A DNA stretch of 64,000 bases from Petrocella atlantisensis (GTDB taxonomy: Bacteria; Bacillota; Clostridia; Lachnospirales; Vallitaleaceae): contig NZ_LR130778.1 in NCBI RefSeq assembly GCF_900538275.1, positions 2,848,001 to 2,912,000 on the forward strand, read 5' to 3'. The position numbers and the translations under genes are program-made. Shown here one piece after another: positions 1-8,466 of the stretch (position 1 is its first letter; each line of letters opens with the position of its first letter). The notes beneath the pieces are model-generated. The model was not told where the DNA came from and made no database searches. It saw nothing but the letters and a program-made list of their open reading frames with translations.

Positions 1-1
1 G

Positions 2-448
2 GTTTTTACCAATCTATCCGTAATTGAGAATTTGATTTTGGGATCTTATATAAGAAATGATGCAAAAGAAATACAAAAGGATTTAGATTGGGTATTTGAG
101 CTCTTTCCTATACTTAAGTCAAGACAGGAACAAAAGGCAGGGACCATGTCAGGAGGCGAGCAACAAATGTTGGCCGTTGGACGTGCGCTCATGACCAAGC
201 CCAAATTATTGATGATGGATGAACCCTCTCTCGGTTTGGCGCCACTTATTGTAAAAAATATTATTGAGATTATCAAGAAAATCAATCAAGAAGGTGTCAC
301 CATCCTATTGATTGAGCAAAATGCCAAAGCTTCCCTTGAAATATCGGATTATGCTTATGTCCTTGAGACCGGCGAAGTATTTATGGAAGGCAAAGGCATG
401 GATTTACTGAACAATGAAGAAGTCAAAAAAGCATATTTAGGAACATAA
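2..448 (+). CDS. livF: Branched-chain amino acid ABC transporter ATPase LivF, 3' part
   Basis: The reading frame is open to the left window edge, so the gene is cut there and 148 C-terminal residues remain. They match the LivF branch of ABC ATPases: a Q-loop-side segment reading NLSVIENLILGSY, the signature MSGGEQQMLAVGRAL, Walker B KLLMMDEPSLGLAP and the H-loop-region IEQNAKASLEISD that replaces the usual histidine in LivF and LivG proteins. The Walker A part is outside the window. LivF normally energises uptake of leucine, isoleucine and valine together with LivG, LivH, LivM and a binding protein, which should lie upstream. It is the last gene of its operon: two palindromic repeats and then a terminator follow the stop codon. 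Confidence 0.9.
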   Translation, partial: VFTNLSVIENLILGSYIRNDAKEIQKDLDWVFELFPILKSRQEQKAGTMSGGEQQMLAVGRALMTKPKLLMMDEPSLGLAPLIVKNIIEIIKKINQEGVTILLIEQNAKASLEISDYAYVLETGEVFMEGKGMDLLNNEEVKKAYLGT

Positions 449-688
449 TGGTTAAAGCCTCAAAACTATATAGCCGAACTTTCTCTTACAAGATATAGTT
501 ACGAAAGCATCAACGTAATCTATAGATTGAAAGAGAACTAGTGAGCTTAGTTTTAGGTTTTAACCATAATGGTTAAAGCCTCAAAACTATATAGCCGAAC
601 TTTCTCTTACAAGATATAGTTACGAAAGCATCAACGTAATCTATAGATTGAAAGAGAACTAGTGAGCTTAGTTTTAGGCTCTAACCAT
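448..688. repeat. Two tandem 120-bp palindromic (MITE/REP-like) elements
   Basis: Copy 1 is 448-567 and copy 2 is 569-688, with a period of 121 bp. I see only two substitutions, both near the right end (558 versus 679 and 560 versus 681). Each copy begins ATGGTTAAAGCCT and ends AGGTTTTAACCAT or AGGCTCTAACCAT, so the ends are inverted repeats. The interior also pairs (TTCTCTT with AAGAGAA, GTTACG with CGTAAT), giving one long imperfect hairpin around a loop near AAAGCATCAA. No reading frame of useful length is present. It starts within the livF stop codon region and sits between livF and its terminator. Confidence 0.85.
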
Positions 689-718
689 AGATAGTATGAG
701 AATTAGAGAATATAAAAT

Positions 719-747
719 TGGCTTTCAGAAATCTGGAAGTCTTTTTT
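719..747 (+). terminator. Intrinsic terminator after livF and the repeats
   Basis: The stem GGCTTTCAG / CTGGAAGTC, with G-U pairs and an AAAT loop, is followed by seven T residues. It closes the livF transcription unit beyond the two palindromic repeats. Confidence 0.7.
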
Positions 748-780
748 TCTCATTAAAGAGTGGAGACATGAGGTGGTAAC

Positions 781-1464
781 ATGAAAGTTTTTATCGTACG
801 CTTATTGCGTTTAATATTAGGCTTATTCTTATTTGCACTTGGAATCGTACTCTGTATGAATGCGCAGGTGGGTTATGCACCTTGGGAAGTTTTTCATGCA
901 GGTATAGCACAAGCACTTGGTATGAAGATTGGTATGGTTGTTATCGTATCAGGTTTTGGATTTGCCATAATCGGTATAATATTTGGTGAGAAAATCGGTA
1001 TTGGAACGCTCCTTAATGTACTACTTATTGGAACCTTTATGGATGTATTAATTGCCGCTGATATTTTACCGGTGATGGAGCATTTTGTATTAGGTGTTCT
1101 TATGTTGGTTCTGGGACTCTTTATTATAGCACTGGGTTCTTATTTTTATATTGGCTCAGGATTTGGTGCAGGACCTAGAGATAATCTGATGGTCGTAATC
1201 AGAAAAAAGACCAAACTACCTATTGGTATTTGTCGTGGTATGGTGGAACTGACTGCTTTTTTTATCGGTTGGCGCTTAGGCGGTATGTTTGGTGTTGGGA
1301 CAATCTTATCTGCTACAGGTATCGGCTACTGTATTCAAACCACCTTCAAGGTATTAAAATTCGACCCTGCGCACATTAAACATGAAACTTTTTATGAAAC
1401 CTATCAATTCCTTTTTAAAGGTAAGGTAAAAGCCGATTTGGAATCTGTAACAGAAACCAGTTAG
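781..1464 (+). CDS. YczE/YyaS/YitT-family membrane protein
   Basis: A 227-residue integral membrane protein with about five hydrophobic segments (roughly residues 5-27, 47-68, 72-95, 103-127 and 150-185). Segments such as GYAPWEVFHAGIAQ near the N-terminus and GSGFGAGPRDNLMV in the middle are typical of the YczE family (COG2364), whose molecular function is not established. The start follows a GAGGTGG site 5-10 bases upstream. The C-terminal 35 residues are hydrophilic and probably cytoplasmic. The gene stands alone, with a terminator before it and only a weak long-loop inverted repeat (TAAAGAC / GTCTTTA) after it. Confidence 0.75.
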   Translation: MKVFIVRLLRLILGLFLFALGIVLCMNAQVGYAPWEVFHAGIAQALGMKIGMVVIVSGFGFAIIGIIFGEKIGIGTLLNVLLIGTFMDVLIAADILPVMEHFVLGVLMLVLGLFIIALGSYFYIGSGFGAGPRDNLMVVIRKKTKLPIGICRGMVELTAFFIGWRLGGMFGVGTILSATGIGYCIQTTFKVLKFDPAHIKHETFYETYQFLFKGKVKADLESVTETS

Positions 1465-1641
1465 TATAGATAAAGACATATTCATAACAACAAACACTTA
1501 AGTCTTTATAAAGTACAATTAGAGCAAAAAAAGTTCTTGAAATCATATCCATCAAGGCGTATACTACAAAATGGCGCTTCTTTGGGCTATACAACCGAAT
1601 AAGTGTACGAAAACCGACAGGATAGATATGAGAGGACGAAC

Positions 1642-2244
1642 ATGGAAGAAAAAAGAATGATTACAGTAGCAGATCCAACACCACTAGGTTTGTTTGGTCT
1701 GGCTATGGTTACATTGGTAGCAGCATCACAAAAGCTAGGTTTAACAGATGGTGTGTCTTTGGTGATACCTTGGGCAATTTTTCTAGGTGCTAGTGCACAG
1801 CTTTATGCATCTATTCAAGATGCAAAGAAGAACAATATGTTTGGGGCAACGGCATTTGGCGGATACGCTTTTTTCTGGTTTAGTGTTGCGATGACATGGA
1901 TGACAAAGGCCGGCGTATTTGGTGAGGCGCTAGCAAGTACAGCAGATACCAAGCAACTTGGAATCGCATTTGTTGGTTACTTGATATTCACCTTATATAT
2001 GACAATTGGCGCTTTAACCACCAATAAAGTACTATTTTTAATTTTCTTTTTCATTAACTTTTTATTCATTGGGCTTTCCTTTTCTACACTTGGTATCTTA
2101 GAAGGACCTATGCATCAGTTAGCCGCTTACGCTGAGTTTATTATTTCTTTATTGAGTTTTTATGGATCAGCTGCATTAATTATTAACGGACAGTTTGGAA
2201 AAACGGTATTACCGATGGGTGCACCGATTATTGCCAAAGCATAA
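1642..2244 (+). CDS. Acetate uptake transporter, GPR1/FUN34/SatP family
   Basis: 200 residues with six predicted membrane helices. The N-terminal ADPTPLGLFGLAM matches the NPxPLGL signature of the SatP/YaaH acetate-succinate transporters, and WAIFLGASAQLYA and FFWFSVAMTWM are also typical. I start at the ATG at 1642, preceded by AGAGG at good spacing, rather than the in-frame GTG at 1603 which has no ribosome binding site. In a fermenting anaerobe this protein would move acetate or a similar short-chain acid with protons across the membrane. A terminator directly follows, so it is probably monocistronic. Confidence 0.85.
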   Translation: MEEKRMITVADPTPLGLFGLAMVTLVAASQKLGLTDGVSLVIPWAIFLGASAQLYASIQDAKKNNMFGATAFGGYAFFWFSVAMTWMTKAGVFGEALASTADTKQLGIAFVGYLIFTLYMTIGALTTNKVLFLIFFFINFLFIGLSFSTLGILEGPMHQLAAYAEFIISLLSFYGSAALIINGQFGKTVLPMGAPIIAKA

Positions 2245-2268
2245 CCATTAAAATCGAGTTAAATCATG

Positions 2269-2300
2269 AAAGTCTACCGTAATCGAGGTAGACTTTTTTA
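2269..2300 (+). terminator. Terminator of the acetate transporter gene
   Basis: A perfect stem AAAGTCTACC / GGTAGACTTT with an eight-base loop, followed by a T-tract. Confidence 0.85.
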
Positions 2301-2346
2301 TTCTTTTTTGGGGGTACAACTTCAGAACCCTTTCACCCTATTCCTA

Positions 2347-2375
2347 TTGACAAGTATCTGGATTCTGTATATAAT
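2347..2375 (+). promoter_or_regulatory. Sigma-A promoter for the flavodoxin gene
   Basis: TTGACA, a 17-base spacer and TATAAT form a consensus promoter about 65 bases before the flavodoxin start codon. Confidence 0.8.
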
Positions 2376-2441
2376 AAAGGCATATGATGAGATTGAATAT
2401 CAATATCAAAAAAAATCAGGCTAAGTTAGAGAGGATAAAAG

Positions 2442-2867
2442 ATGCGTAAAATAACCATAATATATTGGAGTGGAACCGGAAATACTCAAATGATGGCAGA
2501 AGCCTTATTTGAAGGCGCAAAAGAAGTAGCAGATCAAGTGAAACTACTGAGCGTAGAGGATGCAACAGTTGATGATGTTTTAGATGCAGAAGTGATTGCT
2601 CTTGGTTGCTCATCTATGGGCAATGAGGTGTTGGATCCGGATGAGATGGAACCTTTTGTTGAATCCATTGAAGAAGCCGTAAAAGATAAAAAAGTCTTCC
2701 TTTTTGGCTCCTATGGGTGGGGCGATGGAGAATGGATGAGAGATTGGGAAAAACGTATGGTGACATATGGTTGTGAATTAATCGAAGAAGGGTTAATCAT
2801 TAATGAAGCGCCTGATGAAGGCGGTTTGGAACAATGTAGAGATTATGGAAGACAACTTGGACAATAA
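2442..2867 (+). CDS. Flavodoxin
   Basis: A 141-residue short-chain flavodoxin, full length for the family. The FMN phosphate-binding loop WSGTGNT is at residues 9-15. The two loops that stack on the flavin correspond to CSSMGNEVLDP (about 57-67) and GSYGWGDGEWM (about 88-98). It carries one or two electrons at low potential in place of ferredoxin, for example for radical or fermentative enzymes. The start has an AGAGAGG site. It has a strong promoter of its own, and the stop codon lies only about 20 bases before the start of the DUF3793 gene, so the two are very likely co-transcribed. Confidence 0.93.
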   Translation: MRKITIIYWSGTGNTQMMAEALFEGAKEVADQVKLLSVEDATVDDVLDAEVIALGCSSMGNEVLDPDEMEPFVESIEEAVKDKKVFLFGSYGWGDGEWMRDWEKRMVTYGCELIEEGLIINEAPDEGGLEQCRDYGRQLGQ

Positions 2868-2889
2868 TAATGAAACGAGGCATAATTCT

Positions 2890-3510
2890 ATGAAAAAGAC
2901 CTATTTAATGGAACCTATGAAACGACTTGAACAACTGGACGATTATGATTATATTCTTTATAAGCTTCTATTTCATGGTGCAGCAACCTTCTCAAAGGAG
3001 AAGCCTGCATCTTTGATTACGCTAAAAAATTCCACCAAACGTTTGGACGTATTGCTCTTATGGGATAAATATAAAGATCAGATAGGAAAAACTACCAAAA
3101 CGTCGTACTATGAAATGAAACGTGATGAAAATCATGTGGTGATTCTTTTCTTTCATAATCAGTTGTTAGAGACAATCATTGAAAATAGAGATAACATAGA
3201 ATTTTTAGAAATATTTGGTTATAACTCGAAAATGAATTTAATAGAAGTTTTAAAACATTTATCTTCGAGGTTTGTTGAACAATGTCCCCATGAAGTAGGA
3301 CTTTTTCTTGGTTATCACTTAGAAGATGTGGTTGAGTATATAAAAGAGACAGATGGCAAAGGTATTGTTGTCGGCTATTGGAAAGTATATACAAAAGCAG
3401 AAGAAGCCATCAGTAAGTTCAAGCGTTATGATCAAGCAAGAGCAAAAGTAACTGAAGGCATTCTAAGTGGTCTTTCACCAATGAAAACAGCTCATATTTT
3501 AGTATCATAA
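2890..3510 (+). CDS. DUF3793 family protein
   Basis: 206 residues. The segment HEVGLFLGYHLEDVVEYI is the hallmark of DUF3793, a family of clostridial proteins of unknown function often found next to flavodoxin genes. I prefer the ATG at 2890 (ACGAGG site nine bases upstream). The longer frame from 2803 would overlap most of the flavodoxin C-terminus and begins with unrelated residues. No signal peptide or membrane segment is visible, so it is probably cytoplasmic. Co-transcription with the flavodoxin suggests a redox or metal-related role, but that is inference. A terminator follows immediately. Confidence 0.8.
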   Translation: MKKTYLMEPMKRLEQLDDYDYILYKLLFHGAATFSKEKPASLITLKNSTKRLDVLLLWDKYKDQIGKTTKTSYYEMKRDENHVVILFFHNQLLETIIENRDNIEFLEIFGYNSKMNLIEVLKHLSSRFVEQCPHEVGLFLGYHLEDVVEYIKETDGKGIVVGYWKVYTKAEEAISKFKRYDQARAKVTEGILSGLSPMKTAHILVS

Positions 3511-3540
3511 AAAGATTTCAGTTCAACTGGAATCTTTTTT
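3509..3540 (+). terminator. Terminator after DUF3793 gene
   Basis: The stem AAGATTTCAG / CTGGAATCTT, with one G-U pair and a short loop, is followed by TTTTTT. Confidence 0.8.
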
Positions 3541-3647
3541 GTTATAATATTTTAGTTTTCAAGTGTGATAAAGTCACATTGGTTCTTTTTCATTCCTATA
3601 AATTAGGCTATAATAAAGTAAGACGAATATAAAAGGAGGCATACCAA

Positions 3648-4208
3648 ATGTTGTACTTAGGGATTGGCATTGTTGCATTACTGATACTTCTTGGATTATG
3701 GATGATACTGTTTTATAACAAAATGATTGGCAACAAAACAAAGGTAGATAGCAGCTGGGGACAGATTAATGTTCAGTTAAAGATGAGAGCGGACTTAATA
3801 CCTAACCTTGTAGAAACAGTGAGCGCCTATGCCGCTCATGAACAGGTAACCCTAAATCAGGTCACCCAAGCCAGAAATATGTATTTAAGTGCTCAGACCC
3901 AAGATGAAGTCATCCAATCATCAGCTATGATGACAGGAATGCTTGGTAGGCTCTTTGCTGTATCCGAGCAGTATCCGGATTTAAAGGCCAACCAAGGGTT
4001 CTTAGATCTACAAAGTCAGCTAAAGGATCTTGAGCAAAAGATTGCCATGTATAGACAGTTTTACAATGATTCAGTCTTAAAATATAATCAATTTATTATT
4101 ACCATCCCTAACAATATTTTTGCCGATATCTTTGGTGCCAGAGAATTACCGTATTTTCAGTTAGATACTAGCGAACAAGCAGCACCAACGGTTAGCTTCA
4201 AAAGATAG
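3648..4208 (+). CDS. lemA: LemA family protein
   Basis: 186 residues with one N-terminal membrane helix (about residues 3-24) followed by the LemA core. The landmarks are NKMIGNKTKVDSSWGQINV, LKMRADLIPNLVETV and the C-terminal YNQFIITIPNNIFADIFG, all typical of this widespread family of membrane-anchored alpha-helical proteins. The function of LemA is not settled. The start is clear: AAAGGAGG lies eight bases upstream, and a TATAAT at 3609-3614 suggests a promoter although the -35 box is poor. It is flanked by terminators on both sides, so it is transcribed alone. There is no neighbouring TPM-domain or HtpX gene, which often accompany lemA. Confidence 0.9.
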   Translation: MLYLGIGIVALLILLGLWMILFYNKMIGNKTKVDSSWGQINVQLKMRADLIPNLVETVSAYAAHEQVTLNQVTQARNMYLSAQTQDEVIQSSAMMTGMLGRLFAVSEQYPDLKANQGFLDLQSQLKDLEQKIAMYRQFYNDSVLKYNQFIITIPNNIFADIFGARELPYFQLDTSEQAAPTVSFKR

Positions 4209-4235
4209 CCGTCTGTCAATCAAATGCACAATAAA

Positions 4236-4276
4236 AAAAAGACTTTATCCCTTACGATGGGTAAAGTCTTTTTTAT
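4236..4276 (+). terminator. Terminator of lemA
   Basis: AAAGACTTTA and TAAAGTCTTT pair around a short loop and a T-tract follows. A run of A residues on the other side suggests it could also act in the reverse direction. Confidence 0.85.
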
Positions 4277-4297
4277 GTTTGCCCGATATGGGCAAAC
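4277..4297. other. Small perfect hairpin before the EAL gene
   Basis: GTTTGCCC and GGGCAAAC form a perfect 8-bp stem around GATAT. No T-tract follows, so it is not a normal terminator. It lies 120 bases before the EAL-GGDEF gene. The surrounding sequence does not match the conserved core of a cyclic-di-GMP riboswitch that I can recognise. Confidence 0.4.
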
Positions 4298-4418
4298 TCT
4301 TATGGTTGAAAGTCTGAAGAAACTAAAGGGAATTAACAATAAGCATATATAAAATTAACACAGCTGTGGTACTTTAGAACTATGGATGATGAAGTAAGTC
4401 ACACATAAAGGAGCTGCC

Positions 4419-6176
4419 ATGGTTAGTCATACATCACAAATAGGTGAGATTATTGAAAAAGAGCAAATTACAGCACATTATCAACCGATTATCTCTTTGC
4501 ATAACGGTGAGATCATCGGTTATGAAGCGTTGAGTAGAGGTCCGGTTAACACACCTTATCATTCACCAATAGCTCTTATTGAAGCGGCTGAAGCTGAAGG
4601 TTGTGTATGGGAGTTAGAGATGTTATTCCGCAAGAAGGCTATAGAAAACGCCATAGCCTTGCCTTCAAATAGATTATTGTTTTTAAATGTAGATCCGAAT
4701 GTTTTTAAAGAGCCTGGATATACAAAAGGGTTTACGAAGAAATACCTTGAAGAATATAGAATTGACTCAAAAAACATTGTTTTTGAGATTACTGAGCGGA
4801 CAGCCATTGAAGATTATACCACTTTTACAGCATTAACTTCACACTATAAAAGCCAGAACTACAAAATAGCCATTGATGATATGGGAAGCGGCTATTCTGG
4901 GCTTAAAACGATTTCAGAAGTAAAACCCGAATACGTAAAGCTAGACATGGATCTCATTCGTAATATTGATAAGGATAGTTTCAAGCAATCTATGATTAAA
5001 GCTTTGGTTTCCATGGCAAAAGAAACCCATATTAAATTAATCGCAGAAGGTGTTGAGACAGTTGAGGAATTAGAAGCTCTTATTAAGTTAGATGTATATG
5101 CAGCACAAGGGTTTTTGTTTTATAAACCTTCTGAAACGATTGTGATTTATATTCCGCAAGTTCGTGATTTAATACTTCAGATTAACAAAGATGTTGTGGA
5201 TGCCTTCTCATTTGATGCGGCTTATTATTGTGTAGGGAAAATCGCTAAACCCAATAGTACGTATTACAGAAGCACCTCCTGTTGTGTCATTAAGGGCATA
5301 ATGGAACGAGAAGCCATGGACAGTATTTGCCTGATATCAAGAGAACGATACCCTGAAGGTATTATTATGAAGAATTATTTGAACAGTAAACTGGCTGACC
5401 GTTATGGCTTTGATTTATATTCTCATAGACCGGTTGAAATACTAATGGATTCAAGACCTTTGATGGTAGATTATTATACACCTGTAACTAAGGTATTAAC
5501 ACTTGCCATGCAAAGAGAAAAAGTCAATCTCTATGATGATATCATTGTAACCCAGTGTTCTAGATATTATGGTATAACAACCATATACGATTTAATTAGG
5601 AATTCGACAGAATACGAGAAACTTTATGCAAAACAACAGAATCCACTAACCTCTTTACCTGGGAATATCATTATAAGGCAAATGATGGAACAGTACATTA
5701 GTAACGGGGAAAAGGTTGGAATTTTATATATTGACTTAGATCATTTTAAAGCATACAACGATGTATATGGCTTTGAAAAAGGAGACCATATTCTCAAAAC
5801 AACAGCAAACATCATCGTGGATATTATTAACAAGTATGGTAACAAGCATTTTGCTGGTCATATAGGAGGCGATGATTTTGTTGCTTTGGTAAAAGCAGAT
5901 GCAATAAAAGTGGAAGCAATCGGAAAAGAGATTTGTGAAACCTTCGATAGCTTACTAGCATCATTTTTTTCTAAAGAGGATTATCTTAAAGGCTGCTATA
6001 TCTCAAAGGACCGATATAATAATCAACATAGCTACCCACTGAATTCCATATCCATAGCAGCTTACCATGGGCCATTGACACCCTTTATAACCCCGGAAAA
6101 CTTAGGGGAATTTATGAGCCAATTAAAACGACAGGTCAAAGCAATTGAAGGCTCAGTCTATAAATTGGTTGTCTAA
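4419..6176 (+). CDS. EAL domain cyclic-di-GMP phosphodiesterase with C-terminal degenerate GGDEF
   Basis: 585 residues. The EAL domain fills about residues 15-245 and keeps the catalytic set: YEALSRG (EAL motif, about 35-41), FLNVDP, FEITER, IDDMGSGYS, VKLDMDL, AEGVE and QGFLF. Residues about 255-410 look like a CBS-type linker, an arrangement known for EAL-CBS-GGDEF proteins. The GGDEF domain (about 430-580) has LYIDLDHFKAYNDVYG but the signature is GGDDF near residue 484, and the inhibitory RxxD site is missing (AGHI precedes it). The EAL half is therefore probably an active phosphodiesterase, while the GGDEF half may only bind GTP. No membrane segment is seen, so it is cytosolic. The start has an AAGGAG site. 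Confidence 0.9.
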   Translation: MVSHTSQIGEIIEKEQITAHYQPIISLHNGEIIGYEALSRGPVNTPYHSPIALIEAAEAEGCVWELEMLFRKKAIENAIALPSNRLLFLNVDPNVFKEPGYTKGFTKKYLEEYRIDSKNIVFEITERTAIEDYTTFTALTSHYKSQNYKIAIDDMGSGYSGLKTISEVKPEYVKLDMDLIRNIDKDSFKQSMIKALVSMAKETHIKLIAEGVETVEELEALIKLDVYAAQGFLFYKPSETIVIYIPQVRDLILQINKDVVDAFSFDAAYYCVGKIAKPNSTYYRSTSCCVIKGIMEREAMDSICLISRERYPEGIIMKNYLNSKLADRYGFDLYSHRPVEILMDSRPLMVDYYTPVTKVLTLAMQREKVNLYDDIIVTQCSRYYGITTIYDLIRNSTEYEKLYAKQQNPLTSLPGNIIIRQMMEQYISNGEKVGILYIDLDHFKAYNDVYGFEKGDHILKTTANIIVDIINKYGNKHFAGHIGGDDFVALVKADAIKVEAIGKEICETFDSLLASFFSKEDYLKGCYISKDRYNNQHSYPLNSISIAAYHGPLTPFITPENLGEFMSQLKRQVKAIEGSVYKLVV

Positions 6177-6307
6177 GTACTAGTATAACAATGAAACTAT
6201 AAAAGAAATATGTATAATAATTTACATAAGTTTAATAACCAGTGTATTTGAGCATAATGTGAATAAGTTAAAATGAAGTTGTAAATAGATGACTTGGGAG
6301 GTATTTT

Positions 6308-6961
6308 ATGATAGCGACGGTAATATTTGATTTTGACGGAACCATTATCAACACCAATAGCCTAATTAAAGAAGGCTTGAACCTGATAGCGAAAAAGCAT
6401 AGAGGATGCCCATTAACACCTATGGAACTTGAAATTCTAACAGGTAAAACACTAGAAGCTCAGATGGCTTATATAGATGCCATTCATTTCGAGGGGCTTG
6501 TTGCAGAATTCAAACGCTGGTATGAACGCAATCATGACACTATGGCAAGACCATTTCCTGGTATGGTACATCTTATACGCGTTCTAAATGAATTAGGCTA
6601 CAAGATAGGCATTGTTACCAATAACAGTCGTATAGCACTGGATAAAGGTCTGAAACTATTGGCAATTGATCAATGGGTCGACTGTTCAATAACAAGAGAT
6701 GATATAAAAGAAACAAAGCCCTCTCCGGAAGGCATATTAAAAGCTTTATCCATACTTGGGATGGAACCCGAACAAGCACTTTTTATAGGCGATACAGCTC
6801 ATGATATTGTAGCTGCCAAAGCAGCGAATGTTAGCAGTGCTCTTGTCGGTTGGTCCCAGCTATCAGCAGAAAAGAAAGTTCAAGTTAAACCTGACCATAC
6901 TTTAGAATCGGCAGAAAAAGTACTAGATATTATTATTGATGCCAATTACGAAGTAGCCTGA
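6308..6961 (+). CDS. HAD-superfamily hydrolase, PpaX/phosphoglycolate phosphatase-like
   Basis: 217 residues, the normal length for subfamily IA HAD phosphatases. Motif I is DFDGTIINTN (residues 8-17), with the nucleophile and acid aspartates. Motif II is IVTNNS (about 100), motif III is KETKPSPEGI (about 139) with the conserved lysine, and motif IV is FIGDTAHD (about 158-165). The helical cap lies between motifs I and II. Likely substrates are pyrophosphate or a small phosphate ester such as phosphoglycolate, which sequence alone cannot decide. A GGGAGG site precedes the start. The gene converges with the minus-strand ABC exporter operon and only 16 bases separate the two stops. Confidence 0.85.
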   Translation: MIATVIFDFDGTIINTNSLIKEGLNLIAKKHRGCPLTPMELEILTGKTLEAQMAYIDAIHFEGLVAEFKRWYERNHDTMARPFPGMVHLIRVLNELGYKIGIVTNNSRIALDKGLKLLAIDQWVDCSITRDDIKETKPSPEGILKALSILGMEPEQALFIGDTAHDIVAAKAANVSSALVGWSQLSAEKKVQVKPDHTLESAEKVLDIIIDANYEVA

Positions 6962-6977
6962 TTTACTTAATTATAAT

Positions 6978-7691
6978 CTATATATTTATTTTTCGTTTAT
7001 CAGTAATCCAAAGCAATAGTATAAACCAAACAACATGCACGGTCAGTCCAAGAACGATTGGAATGGCCGTATTTTTATTTTCTATAATCTTATAGATCCA
7101 ATAAGTTGGAAAAAAACTGGCAAGAAAGGTCAACCAAGGGATATGAAGTAAATCAACCAGTATAAAGAAAAGCATAATATTTAAACCTTTGGCATACGTT
7201 AAACCCTTTACTTTATCGGTTGCAAGGTTGAAGAATATCATGCCGATACTAGCGCCATAGAAGCACAGTAATAGACCGATAAAAAACAAAATCTGGATTG
7301 GAAGTATATATAGCCCCATTACCAAGTAGGTGTAAAAGGTATAGATAAGTGTGGCCATGGCAACAAAAGTGAGTCGAACCATCAAGTAACCGTTGCGTCC
7401 AAAAGGGGTAACACTTAAAAGTTCAATAATCTTTCCGTCCTTGTCATCCAGTAACATAAAACCCATGACAACACCCAACATAGCAGGGACCATGAGTAAA
7501 ACAAAAGCCAAAATATAATTATGGTAGGCGTCAACCGAAAAAGTGACATATCTCTGCAAGAAGGGAACACCGATGTCTAGAATGAGCCTAAAAAAGGGTG
7601 ATATAATGAGTGGAATTAAAAAAAGTAAGGTCATCATAGGCTCTCGAAACAATTGTTTGAGATCACTTTTTAAATATATGAGTTTTAACAT
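6978..7691 (-). CDS. ABC transporter permease (ABC-2 type), second subunit
   Basis: 237 residues with about six membrane helices and the organisation of ABC-2 type permeases: an N-terminal cytoplasmic segment (LIYLKSDLKQLFREPMM), a first helix, then MLLDDKDGKIIELLSVTPF, the usual amphipathic coupling segment before the third helix. It starts at ATG 7691 with an AGGAGGT site. It is the last gene of a three-gene minus-strand operon, 43 bases after the first permease. Together with that permease it should form the membrane channel of an exporter. The family resembles the fluoroquinolone-type exporters of Firmicutes and Actinobacteria, but the substrate is unknown. Confidence 0.8.
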   Translation of the reverse strand: MLKLIYLKSDLKQLFREPMMTLLFLIPLIISPFFRLILDIGVPFLQRYVTFSVDAYHNYILAFVLLMVPAMLGVVMGFMLLDDKDGKIIELLSVTPFGRNGYLMVRLTFVAMATLIYTFYTYLVMGLYILPIQILFFIGLLLCFYGASIGMIFFNLATDKVKGLTYAKGLNIMLFFILVDLLHIPWLTFLASFFPTYWIYKIIENKNTAIPIVLGLTVHVVWFILLLWITDKRKINI

Positions 7692-7734
7692 GGCTTACCT
7701 CCTAATGGTAATACAACTAAGTGAAGTCTGTTTT

Positions 7735-8466
7735 CTATTGTTCAAGAACCATTTTATTCTGAAAAACCTTATAGGTATATTTCAGTAAGAAGACATTAAG
7801 TACAGTCATATATAGAACCAAGATTATAAATTCACCTAATTGCATAGCATGATAGGCGCCCCAAACCAATTTGAGTGAAGCAACACTGGGAATAAGACCA
7901 AGCACCAGCAGATTAGGATAAAAGACCAATAGGACACACGGAAGTATGAGCATCATCATCCAAGGAATGATTTTTACAAAGAAATCATTAACGGATTTGG
8001 ACCTTGTTGCAACCAGAAAGCCGATTAGCGTAAAAAATACCGAAGTCAGAATCACGCTGATGATCAAATACACATAATTAACAGCATCTTTATATGCGAT
8101 TAAGGATATCAACAAAATGGCCATTAAAGAGATAAAACAAAGGGATATGATCTTACTTAAGATGTACTCCCAGACACGTAAAGGGGTTACATAGATTAAA
8201 GACAATATGCCTTGTTCCTTTTCAAGGAGCAGTATACCACCGATAAAAAATAAACCTAAGACAGAAGGGTCCATAAAAAGTACAATAGGCATAATATAGG
8301 GAAGCCATGTGGTATCCAATTGATGAAATATTATGAGATAAAATAGACTTAGAATCAAATAAACAAAGTAAAAACCTTGTTTGAATTGAAATAAAACATC
8401 TGCTTTAAGAGCCGACAGCAGACGCTGACCATGTACACCTGATCTAAAAGGTTTTGTGGTGGTCAT
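7735..8466 (-). CDS. ABC transporter permease (ABC-2 type), first subunit
   Basis: 243 residues with six predicted membrane helices. The segment LLEKEQGILSLIYVTPLRVWEYILSK, between the second and third helices, is the counterpart of the DKDGKIIELLSVTPF segment in the next gene, which shows that the two permeases are paralogues forming a heterodimer. The start overlaps the ATPase stop by four bases (ATGA), so translation is coupled to the ATPase. The N-terminus is hydrophilic and basic, consistent with a cytoplasmic location. Confidence 0.8.
   Translation of the reverse strand: MTTTKPFRSGVHGQRLLSALKADVLFQFKQGFYFVYLILSLFYLIIFHQLDTTWLPYIMPIVLFMDPSVLGLFFIGGILLLEKEQGILSLIYVTPLRVWEYILSKIISLCFISLMAILLISLIAYKDAVNYVYLIISVILTSVFFTLIGFLVATRSKSVNDFFVKIIPWMMMLILPCVLLVFYPNLLVLGLIPSVASLKLVWGAYHAMQLGEFIILVLYMTVLNVFLLKYTYKVFQNKMVLEQ

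Noticed and set aside
4277-4418. Possible cyclic-di-GMP riboswitch before the EAL gene
   Set aside because: Only one simple hairpin is present. The conserved core of GEMM-type switches is absent.
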